Made by a program: the position numbers and the translations under genes
Shown here: positions 1 through 10,470 of the stretch, in pieces
How positions within the stretch are numbered: the first letter of the stretch is position 1
Layout of the letters: each line of letters opens with the position of its first letter
Assembly (NCBI GenBank): GCA_021234155.1
Contig: JAJEKV010000033.1
Location: forward strand, 7,802,635-7,866,634
Direction: 5' to 3'
Source of the DNA: Isoetes taiwanensis
Taxonomy: Eukaryota; Streptophyta; Lycopodiopsida; Isoetales; Isoetaceae
DNA: 64,000 bases
The notes under the pieces: model-generated
What the model was told of the DNA's origin: nothing
Databases searched by the model: none
The model's input: the letters and a program-made list of their open reading frames with translations, nothing else

Positions 1-172
1 ACAAACTTAGGTTCTTAGACTTCCTCTTGTTGCAGACTTTTGTGTTATCCAGCTGCACTCGTGAAGAAAGCCATCAAAGCATATGGTAGTTATGCCAATG
101 AATTCTTAATGATATGATCAAAAGAGATTTAAATAATTTGAAAATGGTACTAATTTCACTTCGTAACTCTAG

Positions 173-734
173 GCGATGCAGATGATGCCACTATTGTCGA
201 TTATTTTGCAGCTCTGGAAACACACGATGTCAATACTCTTGAAGTAAGAAAGCAAACATTTATATAGTTTGAGTAGCTTCTGCACGCTTGAATTACAGTT
301 CTCTAATTTTTATGCAGGAAAAGGAGGTCATTCCTCGGGAAGACCATATCTTACGACGAATATTCCAGTGATCACCTACGATCTATGGAGGTCAAAAAGC
401 TTAAGAGAAAAAAGAAGAAACTTCGGAAATACTTGTTGTGTTGTTTGTCCCTGCAAGTTTGGTTACTTTTAGATTATTTTTCTGATGATTTATGCAGATA
501 CGTCCATTTTCATCTCCCCAAGAACATGCCACATTCGTCAAGTTTGAGAGTATAGGCTATGCACCTGTTGTTGTAAGGGCAGCTGTCAGAGCTTGTGGTG
601 AGTATACAGTATTGGATGGAAATGGGATAAAGATCGATCATAGGACCTTGATACTTACTAACTTCCTTGTCATTTAATTGCAGGTGATGCAGATGATGCA
701 ACTGTTATTGTCTATATAACAGCTTTAGAAACAG
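173..734 (+). CDS. Partial gene with two UBA-like modules
   Basis: Four exon-like blocks with splice signals are visible: 173-243, 318 to about 388, 498-597 and 684-734. Blocks 1 and 4 are copies of one short exon: both start in phase 1 and encode GDADDAT, then IVDYFAALET or VIVYITALET. Block 3 encodes FESIGYAPVVVRAAVRAC and joins block 4 to make a module of about 37 residues. Its pattern (F-x-x-I/M-G-Y, A-x-R-A-C-G, then a third helix) resembles a UBA domain split by an intron, as in plant DRM-type DNA methyltransferases. The partner of block 1 would lie left of the window. No catalytic domain is visible and the gene is not followed beyond 734. UBA is inferred from pattern only; the parent gene is not identified. 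Confidence 0.4.
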
Positions 735-1273
735 GTGGTGGCTATCCACAGCGGTAGTTCCTTTCACGGACGTGGAATGCCGCTCCGCACATGTAGCAAA
801 GCCTGCGGGGGCTTACAAACAGGAGGAAAAGCTTTTATATTTTTGTTCAAGGCTTTCTCAAGAAAGAATGCTGCTTCTGTGACGGTCCACAGAGGCTCCA
901 CACAACCCCACAAATTAGCAGCAAATGCATTGCAATGTAGATAACCAGAAATTATCACTCAACCGCCTTTTCTTCATTGTTAATGCTGGATGAGAGCCTT
1001 TCCCTTTTCTTTTCTCCTTCCTATGATGCCACTTCCACTTCAGAATTTTTTGTTTCTTGTTCAGAATCTACTATTGAGGGCTCCATAGTTTCTCTTTGCA
1101 ATTCTGAGCTACCATTTCAGGCTGATCGTCGCTTTTGTCCATTGGGTAGGCAATCTCTCACTTTTAAAAATTGTATCAGCATTTTCCGTTTTAGTTGTTG
1201 CAGGACCCACACCGGCAAGATGATTCATATTTCCATTTCCAAGAGTTTGTTTCGAATTATTAGGAACCTCATT
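735..1273. other. Spacer, nothing recognised
   Basis: Short open frames only (for example 977-1276 plus). I see no conserved motif and no splice-consistent exon. It may hold 3' parts of the gene at 173-734. Confidence 0.4.
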
Positions 1274-2059
1274 TGATATGAAGCAGGTTAGGGGGAGTGG
1301 TCCAAAATAAAAGGCTAAAGCAATGAGGCATATAACTTCCAATGGGGCAAGATAGTTCAACAACCATTAAAGGTAAAGAGTGGGAAAATATCTTTTTCTT
1401 TAAAAAGAAGATGCATTGTAATACCTCACGCTCAACTATTTTTGAACGTAAAAGGGAAGATCGGCTGAGGACCAGAATAGCGTTGGAAGAACCCTTTTTG
1501 CTGACAAAAAAGGGCCGATTTGATGATAAAAGGAGATATCGGCCAAGATCTGTGGACTCAGAAGACTCTGCCATCAAATCCGACCTAAGCTATCCAACTT
1601 CTGGCTGCCGCTACCCAAAGCCGACCTGCAAAGATCTGATTTAGCTTAGGTTTTTGCCACTGAAGCTCCCTGGTCAGGATCGTCTACTGTCTTCCTTGTG
1701 TAGTCAGAGATTGAAACTAATCTTTGACGGTTGAACCTATCTAAGTTTTTAACTGCTCTGGAACGGTTGATCTAGAGCTGAAGGGAAAATAGGCCTTGAT
1801 CAATTCTTTTCATACCCCTTGGAAATTGTTTTAGTTTTGGATCCGGTTGGGCGGATAAACGGCTGCTTCATTTCCTATTGTGGAAACTCTGTACTCCTGC
1901 TCATGTGTTGAGCAATTCTATAAGTTTACTCCTAAGTCTTAATCCTTGTTTGTGTTATTGTGGCTTAAAAGAGCTCAGCTTTGAATTATCATACCAGCCT
2001 TGTATTGGGTTGATTCTCACTTTGACGGTCTTAAGCAGTAAAATCTTTAAGTTGTATCA
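1274..2059 (+). repeat. 5' LTR of the gag-only element
   Basis: Starts TGATATGAAGCAGG and ends TTGTATCA, two bases before the PBS. It aligns with 3772-4556 over its whole length with scattered substitutions, which suggests a fairly recent insertion. Confidence 0.8.
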
Positions 2060-2061
2060 AT

Positions 2062-2073
2062 TGGTATCAGAGC
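2062..2073 (+). other. Primer-binding site, initiator tRNA-Met type
   Basis: TGGTATCAGAGC, the standard plant LTR-element PBS complementary to the 3' end of initiator tRNA-Met, lies two bases after the 5' LTR. Confidence 0.9.
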
Positions 2074-2097
2074 CTGGTCAATCAAGGCATCTGTGCA

Positions 2098-3252
2098 ATG
2101 GCCCAAAACCGTTTCAATATCTCTGATAGTCAATATCAGCAAGCTTTAGCCAATGCTAGTTACATTGCATCTCAGAAAGCATTGCCTACACCTACTAATC
2201 AGCAGGAATATGAAAAGCAGATTGAGCAGTTGGCTATTTTGTATCGCTTCTTACCAGATATTCCCCAGCAGCCACCTCTGCCGAATTACCCTCCACCTGT
2301 AAATCCTCCACCGCCGTCAATTAGTCCTGGCAAGGTCAGAAAATGGTTGGAGAAAGTGGATATGCCTACTTTTAAAGGGAGGAAGATGAGGCCAATCAAA
2401 GTAGTCAGTTTCTTAAGTCAGTGGGAAAAATTCTTCGATCGAGTGCAAGCCAATGATGTAGAAAAGTTGCAAGCTATGGATAGCTATCTGAAAGATCAAG
2501 CCCAAGCCTGGTGGCAAGGTCGATGGGAGTGTGATCCTAAGATAGACACATGAGAAGGATTCAAGAAAGCATTTGAATCGCATTATCTTCCTTCTAATTA
2601 TCAAAGTGAGCTAAGAAGAGTATGGGATCACCTGAAACAACAAGACAAGGAAACGATTCAGTCTTACACCTCGAAGTTTACCCATTTGGCCGCATTAATA
2701 AGGAACTTAGATGGAGATGAACTCCTACGAAAATATGTTAGCGGGTGTAAGGATGACATATATGCAGAATTGGAGATCCTAAATCCTAAAGATTTAGATT
2801 GGGCTATAAAGATGGCGTCTGCAGTGGAAAGGAAGTTGGATCCCAAAATGCGAAAGTTAGATATTTGGGACGAGGATACCTCTGAGGAGGAGAATAAAAA
2901 GAAAGAAAAGAAAAATGGGAATAAAGACTCCGATAGACAGTTCAAAAGAAAAAGGTACAACAGAGAGAGCAATGGGTCTGAAAGAAGGCAAGAGGAACTT
3001 GACACGTCAAATAAAAAGAATGAGCCAAAAAGAGGATGTTTTCGATGTGGAGGAAGGCATTTTATTACGAACTGTCCTTTTGGGGAAGGAGGAATTACAA
3101 AAGTTGAGCCTCCTAAATCCCAACATGCTATTCAGATGCATGCTTTAGAAGCGCCTAAGCCTGTAGAGCAAATAGCTGAGACCTCAAAGGCGGGAGAGAC
3201 CTCAAAGACGGGAGAGGAGCGAAGAAGAGTAAGCTTCCACGATGAGGAGTGA
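2098..3252 (+). pseudogene. gag: Retrotransposon gag with one in-frame stop
   Basis: Structural Gag protein that would form virus-like particles and bind the RNA. The frame runs from ATG 2098 to TGA 3252, 24 bases after the PBS, with one internal TGA at 2551-2553. Both halves are in the same frame, and the stop sits where the Gag fold usually has Trp (stop-EGFKKAF), so a TGG to TGA change is likely. The N-terminus has a Pro-rich stretch (about residues 60-80), then the retrotransposon Gag core around residues 80-240. A Lys/Glu-rich linker leads to a zinc knuckle CFRCGGRHFITNC (C-x2-C-x3-H-x4-C), a spacing seen in plant LTR Gags. No pol follows. The family is clear; function is doubtful because of the stop. 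Confidence 0.85.
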
Positions 3253-3463
3253 GAGAAAGCTGTCGCTAAGGAGAAGAGATGGCTCCAAATGGGAACTTTA
3301 GGATAAATAATTGGTGAGCTTCTCTTCTTGGAGAGATTGCGGAAGCTTTTGTAAGTGAAATTCTTTATTGGGAATAAAGAGTAGGATTTTTTAAGGTTGA
3401 TTTTTCTTTATTTGGAATAAAGAATAGATACTTTTAATGTGTATACCCATGGTAGATTAGTGA

Positions 3464-3678
3464 CTACGATTGCAACGTAGCCGGCTTGAACATGGTATAC
3501 CTGATGTGAGTGCCTCTTGGTAGACTAGTGATTGTGTCTGCAGCACAATCGGCTTGAACAAGAGAGCATAAGATGTATATCTTTGAAGACTAGTAATTGT
3601 GGTTGCAACACAATTGGACTTGACAAAGTTGCATCTGTACCTTGGAGGTACGAGGAGTATGTGGTACTTTGGAAGTAC
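3464..3678 (+). other. Five tandem hairpins before the 3' LTR
   Basis: Three hairpins with 7-nt loops: CTACG/CGTAG (3464-3480), GATTGTG/CACAATC (3530-3550) and AATTGTG/CACAATT (3595-3615). Their loops are ATTGCAA, TCTGCAG and GTTGCAA. Two more share the loop TTGGA: GTACC/GGTAC (3637-3651) and GTACT/AGTAC (3664-3678). The first three are preceded by a TAG-A-TAGT-like box, and two of them are followed by GGCTTGAACA. Stem sequences differ between copies but stay paired, which points to an RNA structure in the element transcript. Confidence 0.6.
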
Positions 3679-3756
3679 AAGAATACCCATAACTATTTCT
3701 GAGTTGTGCAGGAATAAGAAATCTCTAGAATCTTGTTGATCGTGGGAGATCAGCCT

Positions 3757-3771
3757 TGAGAAGGGATGGAT
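3757..3771 (+). other. Polypurine tract of the gag-only element
   Basis: Purine-rich run GAGAAGGGATGGA directly before the 3' LTR, placed where plus-strand DNA synthesis would start. Confidence 0.55.
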
Positions 3772-4556
3772 TGATATGAAGCAGGCTGGGGGAGTGGTCC
3801 AAAATAAAAGGCTAAAGTAATGAGGCATATAACTTCCAATGGGGCAAGATAGTTCAACAACCATTAAAGCTAAAGAGTGGGAAAATATCTTATTCTTTAA
3901 AAAGAAGATGCATTGCAATACTTCATGCTCAACTATTTTTGAGCGTAAAAGGGAAGATCGACTGAGGACCAGAATAGCGTTGTAAGAACCCTTTTTGCTG
4001 ACAAAAAAGGGCCGATTTGATGATAAAAGGAGATATCGGCCAGGATCTGGGGACTCAGAAGACTCTGCCATCAAATCCGGCCTAAGCTATCCGACTTCTG
4101 GTTACCGCTACCCAAAGCCGACCTGCAAAGATCTGATTTAGCTTAGGTTTTTGCCACTGAAGCTCCCTGGTCAGGATCGTCTACTGTCTTCCTTGTGTAG
4201 TCAGAGATTGAAACTAATCTTTGACGGTTGAACCTATCTAAATTTTTAACTGCTGTGGAACGGTTGATCTAGAGCTGAAGGGAAAATAGGCCTTGATCAA
4301 TTTTGTTCATACCCCTTGGAAATTGTTTTAGTTTTGGATCCGGTTGGGAGGATAAACAGCTGCTTCATTTCTTATTGTGGAAACTCTGTACTCCTGCTCA
4401 TGTGTTGAGCAATTCTATAAGTTTACTCCTAAGTCTTAATCCTTGTTTGTGTTATTGTGGCTTAAAAGAGCTCAGCTTTGAATTATCATACCAGCCTTGT
4501 ATTGGGTTGATTCTCACTTTGACGGTCTTAAGCAGTAAAATCTTTAAGTTGTATCA
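3772..4556 (+). repeat. 3' LTR of the gag-only element
   Basis: Same start (TGATATGAAGCAGG) and end (TTGTATCA) as the 5' LTR, with scattered single-base differences. Confidence 0.8.
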
Positions 4557-4558
4557 AT

Positions 4559-4570
4559 TGGTATCAGAGC
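4559..4570 (+). other. Second PBS copy after the 3' LTR
   Basis: TGGTATCAGAGC again, followed by CTGGTCAAT as after the 5' LTR. Homology with the 5' side stops after about 18-20 further bases. A normal insertion would not carry a PBS here. Confidence 0.8.
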
Positions 4571-5548
4571 CTGGTCAATTGGTACATAACACTATTACTT
4601 GCTTGTTGTTGCTCTTGATGCAAATTTTCAGTTGATGCCGATATCTTCTCCTGCATTGCTGGTTGTCTGTTCTCGTAAAACTGGAAGTCATCTAATATAG
4701 ACTAGTTATGGTGCCCGGCGTTGCCGGGCTTTTCAACATTTGAAGAGATCGTTGTGTGATGGTTTGGTAGAACAATGAATGTCGGTTGGAGGGGGCAAGG
4801 GTAATTCATTAATTTTGTGTATGTGGTATTTTGTTGGACTACGTACAAATACTCAGATTTTGTTGTGTTTTGATATGGAAGTAGTTGGTTTGTGGTTAAG
4901 TCATAGTTGAAGTCTCATGTTTCCAAGAAGATGCCTGTATGTTATAAAGGACTATGGTCTTGGAGTGGTTGGTGCTTTGAGAGGGATAGAAGTATGTGGA
5001 ATTGGCTATGGTAGTATAATGAAAGGGAAGCGTATGTTGATATCACTATAGTAATTGTGAAGTTGAGCATGCAAGGAACGTATGTGTTGGTGACAATGGA
5101 ATCTTTGGAATGAAATGATTACGATACACTATAAGAATTTGTTGTTGAACTAATAATCTTAGTTGATGTAATTGTTAATGCCGCTTGGATAGGAATATTG
5201 AAATGGGCATTATGAATTTGCTAGATAGTGACCATAGCTCTGAGGTTGTGTATAGTCTATTAATCGGGAGGCTTAAGATATTGAGAATTAAAGACGTGTT
5301 CTAATGATTTGACTTATGAGCTCCATAATAGGAGCATAGAATGCATTCACAACGAACTCATGGGGGCTGTCTTGTAAACAGTTCATACTCAGGTAGGTCT
5401 TCCACTCAATCTCTATTTATACTGCATGTCAACCACATGATCACCATCTTCGGGCATTGCAACCAAACTTTGATGAATAACTACCACATCTTTGCATACT
5501 TCTATAAAGTAACATATTGTTCTTTATAGCACGAGAACTATGAAGCAC
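4571..5548. other. Spacer with one GC-rich hairpin
   Basis: No coding exon recognised. At 4713-4729 there is a strong hairpin GCCCGGC-GTT-GCCGGGC followed by TTTT. The rest is AT-rich and unremarkable. Confidence 0.5.
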
Positions 5549-6296
5549 CTTTCCAAACATGAAGGATTCCCGCACCCTTTCTTCAGCTTCAGCATAGATA
5601 AGTTCGGCTTCTACAGAGCAAACAGAAAACATTGCCTGAATTAGTGCCTTGAAGGGTAGTTGCTAAAATTTGATTAGTTTTCCCAGCAAATGCATGATAC
5701 TTTCACATTTTTAATATCACGTTTATAATAATACCTAGAATGAAATTTCAAATTCGTCAAACGATAACAGTTTGATTGAACTACAAATCCAGCTGTTCAA
5801 TGTGCAGAAATAATTTGCGGATTATACAGCTCCAATCAGGAAGCCGAATTTATAAAAACCCCTTGAAAATACTCCAGTGGATTACCTAATGCAAGAAACC
5901 TACCACTTTTAATGGCACGATGTTCGTCATTTGTCCCATTTCTAAAGCCAGAATTCATCGCCTTTCCTGAGGAAAAAAGTCGGGCAAGTTAAACCTAGCC
6001 GTTCAAATCCAACGAAATTGCTACCAGCTAAGCTTCCATATCCTTGAGCCTATTCTAGGAGGAAACATGCCATTCGTGAAGATACAAAATCCAGAGGAAC
6101 AAAATGATTCAAGAAGAAACTTAGAGAAGCCAGTTTAAAAGTATGATACCTTTATAGTTTCAGCGAAGCTGGAGCGCAGGTCTGAAAGCAAGGCACAACC
6201 TATCTGCTCTTGGCTGAATGCCTAGCATCACAAATAACTTAGTAAGGGATTAAATGATTGCATGCCAAGATTCGTGCAAGAGGAATTACCTCAGAT

Positions 6297-8262
6297 ACAT
6301 TTTCTTGAGGCTACAAAGGAGAGAGCTTCAAATTCATCTGAACTTGAGTCTTCACATCTTCCGCAACTCAATAAGATATGTACATGCAAAGCTTCCACTT
6401 TAACAGGCCACAACCTACTTTTTGCACTAAAACTCCTTGTAACTGAATGAAACAGGAGAGCATGGAGCATTAACTTCCAACATAGTTTTGTTGATCTTTC
6501 TGTGCAACAATTTAAATTGGGCATACAAATTGCACGACAGAAGTAATAACCTCTCATGTGGAGCCACCTTTTAAACTTAGTTTTCCTCTTTAATTTTCAG
6601 AGAGCTAAACTGCCTTCAAGGGAAGTGTGTTTGTTAGCCTGCATGTAATCAGAAATATGAAGAAAAATTGATTCAGAAATTAGAACAAACATGTATTCGA
6701 AATAATAGAACATAAACTTATCTTCACGTAACAAAAATATCATTACATGTTGATAATGTCTATGATACTTTTGTGCAACTGCCAAAAAATAGATGCATTT
6801 GGTCTCTACAGCAGCTTGCACATCCCTTTATTGAATGTCCCATAAGTGTTTAACAATGGTGAAAAAAAAATGAACAGCTATAGGAAACCTTTAAAATACA
6901 ATTAATGTTAACATCTGGAAATGAGAGCTAAGAGAAGATAAACTCAGAATAATCCACGAAGGTTTGACAATCTAAACTATGAAGGTCCTGCGTTTTCCTC
7001 GAACATGGAATTAGAAATATATAATGGGTTTAGCTATGGCTAATTGGAGATAAGCTCGGAATAGTCTACGAAGATTTGACAATCCAAACTATGAAAGTCC
7101 AACATTTTCCTCTAGCATGGAATTAGAAACATCTAGCTGCGATTGCTCAAATGCCCCATGGATCTGTGACAATGCTTAAAATAGAATGAAATCGGCATAG
7201 GGGAACTGGTTCTAATTCACTCATATGGGTTATTTAGAGGTATCTGAGTTCTAGAATATGATGTTTGACCAAGGATGAAGGTTAATAGCTACAGCTCCCT
7301 ATGTGAACTTGGTCGAATCAGACAAAAAATGTAATCATGACATAGAAATTGACATAAACCTTAGAACTGAACCATACCTCTAAAATACAACCACAATGCT
7401 CTATCTACATGTCCTTCCCTGCTTTGAGTTTCGACCAAGCAAGCATGGGATATTAAAGAAATCAGAACCCTTTAATTGCAAGATTTACACTAAACTAAAG
7501 AAACAAATGGAGGGTCTGTAGAGATTGTTCCCGAGCAAAAAAGGTAGACAGGATTGTAACATAGACAAAGACGTTAAGGTAACATTTAACTCTTCAAAGG
7601 CAGATGGGCAGACGGCATGACAGTCAGCAATAGTAATCATACATTTTCCTGAGGCTACAAAGGAGAGAGCTTCAAATTCATCTAAACTTGATTCTTCACA
7701 TCTTCTGCAACTCAATAAGATATGTATATGCAAAGCTTCCACTTTAACAGGCCACAGCCTGCCTTTTACACTAAAACTCCTTGTAACAAAATGGAACAGG
7801 AGAACATGGAGCATTACCTTCCAAACATAGTTTTGTAGATCTTTCTATCCAAGAATTTAAATTGGGCATACAAATTGCACGACAGAAGTAATAACCTCTC
7901 ATGTGGAGCCACCTTTTCAACTTAGTCTTCCTCTTTAATTTTCAAAGAGCTAACTGCCTTCAAGGGAACTGTGTTCATTAGCCTGCATGTAATCACAAAT
8001 ATGAAGAAAAGTTGATTCAGAAATTAGAACAAACATGTATTTCGAAACAATAGAACATAAACTTATCTTCACGTAACAAAAATATCATTACATGTTGATA
8101 ATGTCTATGACACTTTTGTGCAACTGCCAAAAATAGAAGCATTTGGTCTCTACAGTAGCTTGCACATCCCTTTATTGAATGTCCTATAAGTATTTAACAA
8201 TGGTGGAAAAAAAAATGAACAGCTATAGGAAGCCTTTAAAATACAAAGGATGTTAACATCTG
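6297..8262. repeat. Tandem duplication, about 620-bp blocks offset 1.35 kb
   Basis: 6297-6915 and 7645-8262 are direct copies with scattered substitutions and small indels. Both contain the minus-strand exon-like motif DEFEALSFVAS and end in GTTAACATCTGGAAATGAGA. In the first copy the minus-strand acceptor reads TTGCGG instead of TTGCAG, so that copy may not splice. Confidence 0.75.
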
Positions 8263-8490
8263 GAAATGAGACCCTCGGAGTCACATAATGAGGAGCCTTA
8301 CCTCCACCAGTGCCTTTGGGAAAAAATGAGTCGTGATTCTAATGCATGGCTTTCTTCCATTTTGTATTTGGGCTGCAAAAATATATTACAATCAATTAAA
8401 GACGTAGTTAAACACAGAAAAATCTCAAAAGCAAAAAATCTTATACAGATGAAGAGGCTCAGGCATAAATACCCACGCAAATGTGCATCT

Positions 8491-8627
8491 ACCTATCTGA
8501 CACAACGAATCATAGACCAGGCAAATGCTGCACATCTCCTTTGCACCTATCTGACACAATCAACCATAGGCCCAGGTAAATGTGCACATCTCCTTTGCAC
8601 CTATCTGACACAACCAACCATAGATGG
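8491..8627. repeat. Short tandem repeat, about 55-bp period
   Basis: About two and a half imperfect copies containing CTATCTGACACAA and CACATCTCCTTTGCAC. They create the matching open frame on the plus strand, so I do not treat that frame as a gene. Confidence 0.7.
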
Positions 8628-9589
8628 AAGTAGAGATCTGCAAGAATATTGCAGCTTGACACAAACCTGTAGCTCCAAATGGGCAAAGCTCCAAATGATG
8701 CCTCTCGAACCAGGATAAAGACTTGTTTGCTTCTACTTTTTCAAATTTGATGTAGACAGGAGGAAAAACGTGTTTCAAAGCAAGCGGCTACCTCAAGATT
8801 AAGACTCAAGCTCAAGAAAAAGAGCTATAAGAAAACAGAATCTAACCTGTCCATTGGATACATCATCCAAATAAACTGCTATAGCTTAAAGGATCAATTT
8901 CTTGGTTTTCGACCATCTCTGATGACTTCCATGCAATAAGAAAATAAGAATCTATTTATTGTTGCATCTGAATATTTCCATCTGAATATTTCCATCCGAT
9001 CTCAAATCCAATCGGATGCACTGTTCTAATCATCATAGCAAATATGGCATGCATCCTCCTTGTCATTATTTGGCCAGAATACCTTGAAAATAAGGAAATC
9101 CTGATGCGTAATCTGTGCATGGTTGCAGCCGAGAATAAGACATCCAAGATATGAAATACACAAAAACTGAGCATTCGTTCCAAGATCCGAGTTTCCAACT
9201 CAATTGATCTGCATGTAACAACTAAGAGTTATCATTCTGAAACTAAACCTATTGGCCCATAATCTATTCGAACCTGAGACTGGACATCAGGTCGTCTGAA
9301 ACTGAGGATCGGCTCCAAAATCCGTCAAAAATCTCCATGGATGTCGAATTTGCATGCAGGTACCATTCCGATCCATCTCTCGACAGCTGTAGAAGGGTGA
9401 TCAAATCCAAAAATAGAACGGCCTCCGAAACCATACCCCATCGAACCCCTAATTTTTATTTTTTTGATTTTTGGTCATCGGGAAAGTTTGGCGGCGACAA
9501 AAAAGCCCCAAACCTTAGGCAAACCTACCTGGGAAAAAAATCCAAAAAGTTTTCGGGACCCCGGAAAAACCAAACTTAAACAATAGGAT

Positions 9590-10470
9590 GCCTTGGATGG
9601 GTAGCTTTTAAATATCTTAAGCATTTTAATACCCTGCTGAAATTTAACCTGTTGATGTGGTGTCCCCAAACGAATCAAATAGAAACTACAGACAAAAGGG
9701 AAAAGCAGATGAGGATGAGAAGCTATCTCTTGGGTTGGAAAAGCAGATGAGGATTCGAAGCTATCTCTTGGGTGTCTCTACTGTTGGTCACAGGCTTTTT
9801 GTCATTGTTCTCTAAAATGATATGATGAAATTGGCTATTGGGAATGTCTTTGATGACATGCCACTTAATAGAAAAACGTCCATTCCACTTATCCTGCTGT
9901 CAAAAATCCATGCTCTTAATAAAATCTACATATCCGCACATTTCTGCTAGGCCACAAAATTGCCCACTCGCATTGACCTATACACAAAAATCAAGAACGA
10001 TAAGAATCACTGACACCTTCCTTAAAATAAAGCAAAACAGAGAAGTACACTTACATAAAACTTCGCATCATTATAAGATGTGACAAAATCAGACTTGTTA
10101 TACTGCTCTTTTATAGCAGGGACACAATTAGTATTTCCATTTGGAATTCCATTTTGTCCCCTAAAATGTTTCACTATGTCCAAAGAGGGACGTTGAGCCT
10201 TCATTCTAGTCTGTGGTCCTTTATTTTGCTCTATTCGTCGTAGGCTTTGGTCTTCCTTCTTTTTTCACATTCGATGAAGGATATCTAGAATTATAATTGT
10301 GCATTTCCATTGGGACAAGTCCCCTTTGATATGGGTTCTCTTGCAAAGGCTCAAGTGGCGTGTACAACATTCTTTGATTATGAGATAGAGCAGTTCTATT
10401 ACCCTCTAGATTATGGGAAATTACCATTCTTTTGTTAGCATAAGCTGTGAAGCATGACACCATCTACCTC
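9590..10470 (-). pseudogene. Relic of a plant YTH-domain (ECT) m6A reader
   Basis: YTH proteins bind N6-methyladenosine in RNA through an aromatic cage. On the minus strand: an N-terminal part (10463 to about 10030) with EQNKGPQTR and a YTH start YNKSDFVTSYNDAKFY. Next is an exon 9977-9765 with [50 protein letters not shown]. An exon from 9648 gives VKFQQGIKMLKIFKSY. The order matches the family. Damage: the exon that would carry the first cage Trp (after DAKF-) is absent. TGA at 9902-9900 replaces the second cage Trp in the W-QQDKW block. There is a frame change near GRPKPTTNRAK/EQNKGPQ, and the donor after DTQE reads AT, with a 34-bp duplication behind it. The C-terminal end is replaced by an unknown A/T-rich sequence. 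Confidence 0.8.

Larger units (their letters stand above)
1274..4556 (+). mobile_element. Gag-only LTR retrotransposon (TR-GAG-like)
   Basis: Two long direct repeats (1274-2059 and 3772-4556, about 785 bp each, very similar by eye) begin TG and end CA. They flank a primer-binding site, one gag frame, a noncoding tail with stable hairpins and a polypurine run. There is no protease, integrase or reverse transcriptase; the internal part is only about 1.7 kb. This is the layout of plant TR-GAG elements, non-autonomous LTR elements that keep gag and depend on another element for replication. No target-site duplication is seen. The 3' LTR is followed by a second PBS copy (4559-4570), so the right edge looks like an LTR-PBS junction rather than genomic flank. 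This fits recombination between tandem copies. Confidence 0.75.
5549..9338 (-). pseudogene. Possible multi-exon gene or relic, family unknown
   Basis: Read on the minus strand, several short blocks are bounded by good AG/GT signals. 9338-9274 starts with ATG (MEIFDGFWSRSSVSDDLMSS). 8878-8847 encodes VYLDDVSNG, 8372-8302 encodes QIQNGRKPCIRITTHFFPK, and 6213-6150 encodes QEQIGCALLSDLRSSF. 5966-5904 encodes KAMNSGFRNGTNDEHRAIKS, and 5635-5549 is a 29-codon block containing AELIYAEAEERVRESF. Phases do not all agree between neighbouring blocks, so exons are missing, mis-called or the gene is decayed. I do not recognise the protein. The middle of the region was tandemly duplicated (6297-8262), which may have broken the gene. 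Confidence 0.3.

Noticed and set aside
4713-4729. Bacterial-type terminator (GC hairpin followed by T)
   Set aside because: Plant nuclear context with no adjacent gene end; kept only as a hairpin.
8266-8718. 150-codon plus-strand gene
   Set aside because: Its C-terminal half is produced by the 55-bp tandem repeat, and the better exon signals here are on the minus strand.
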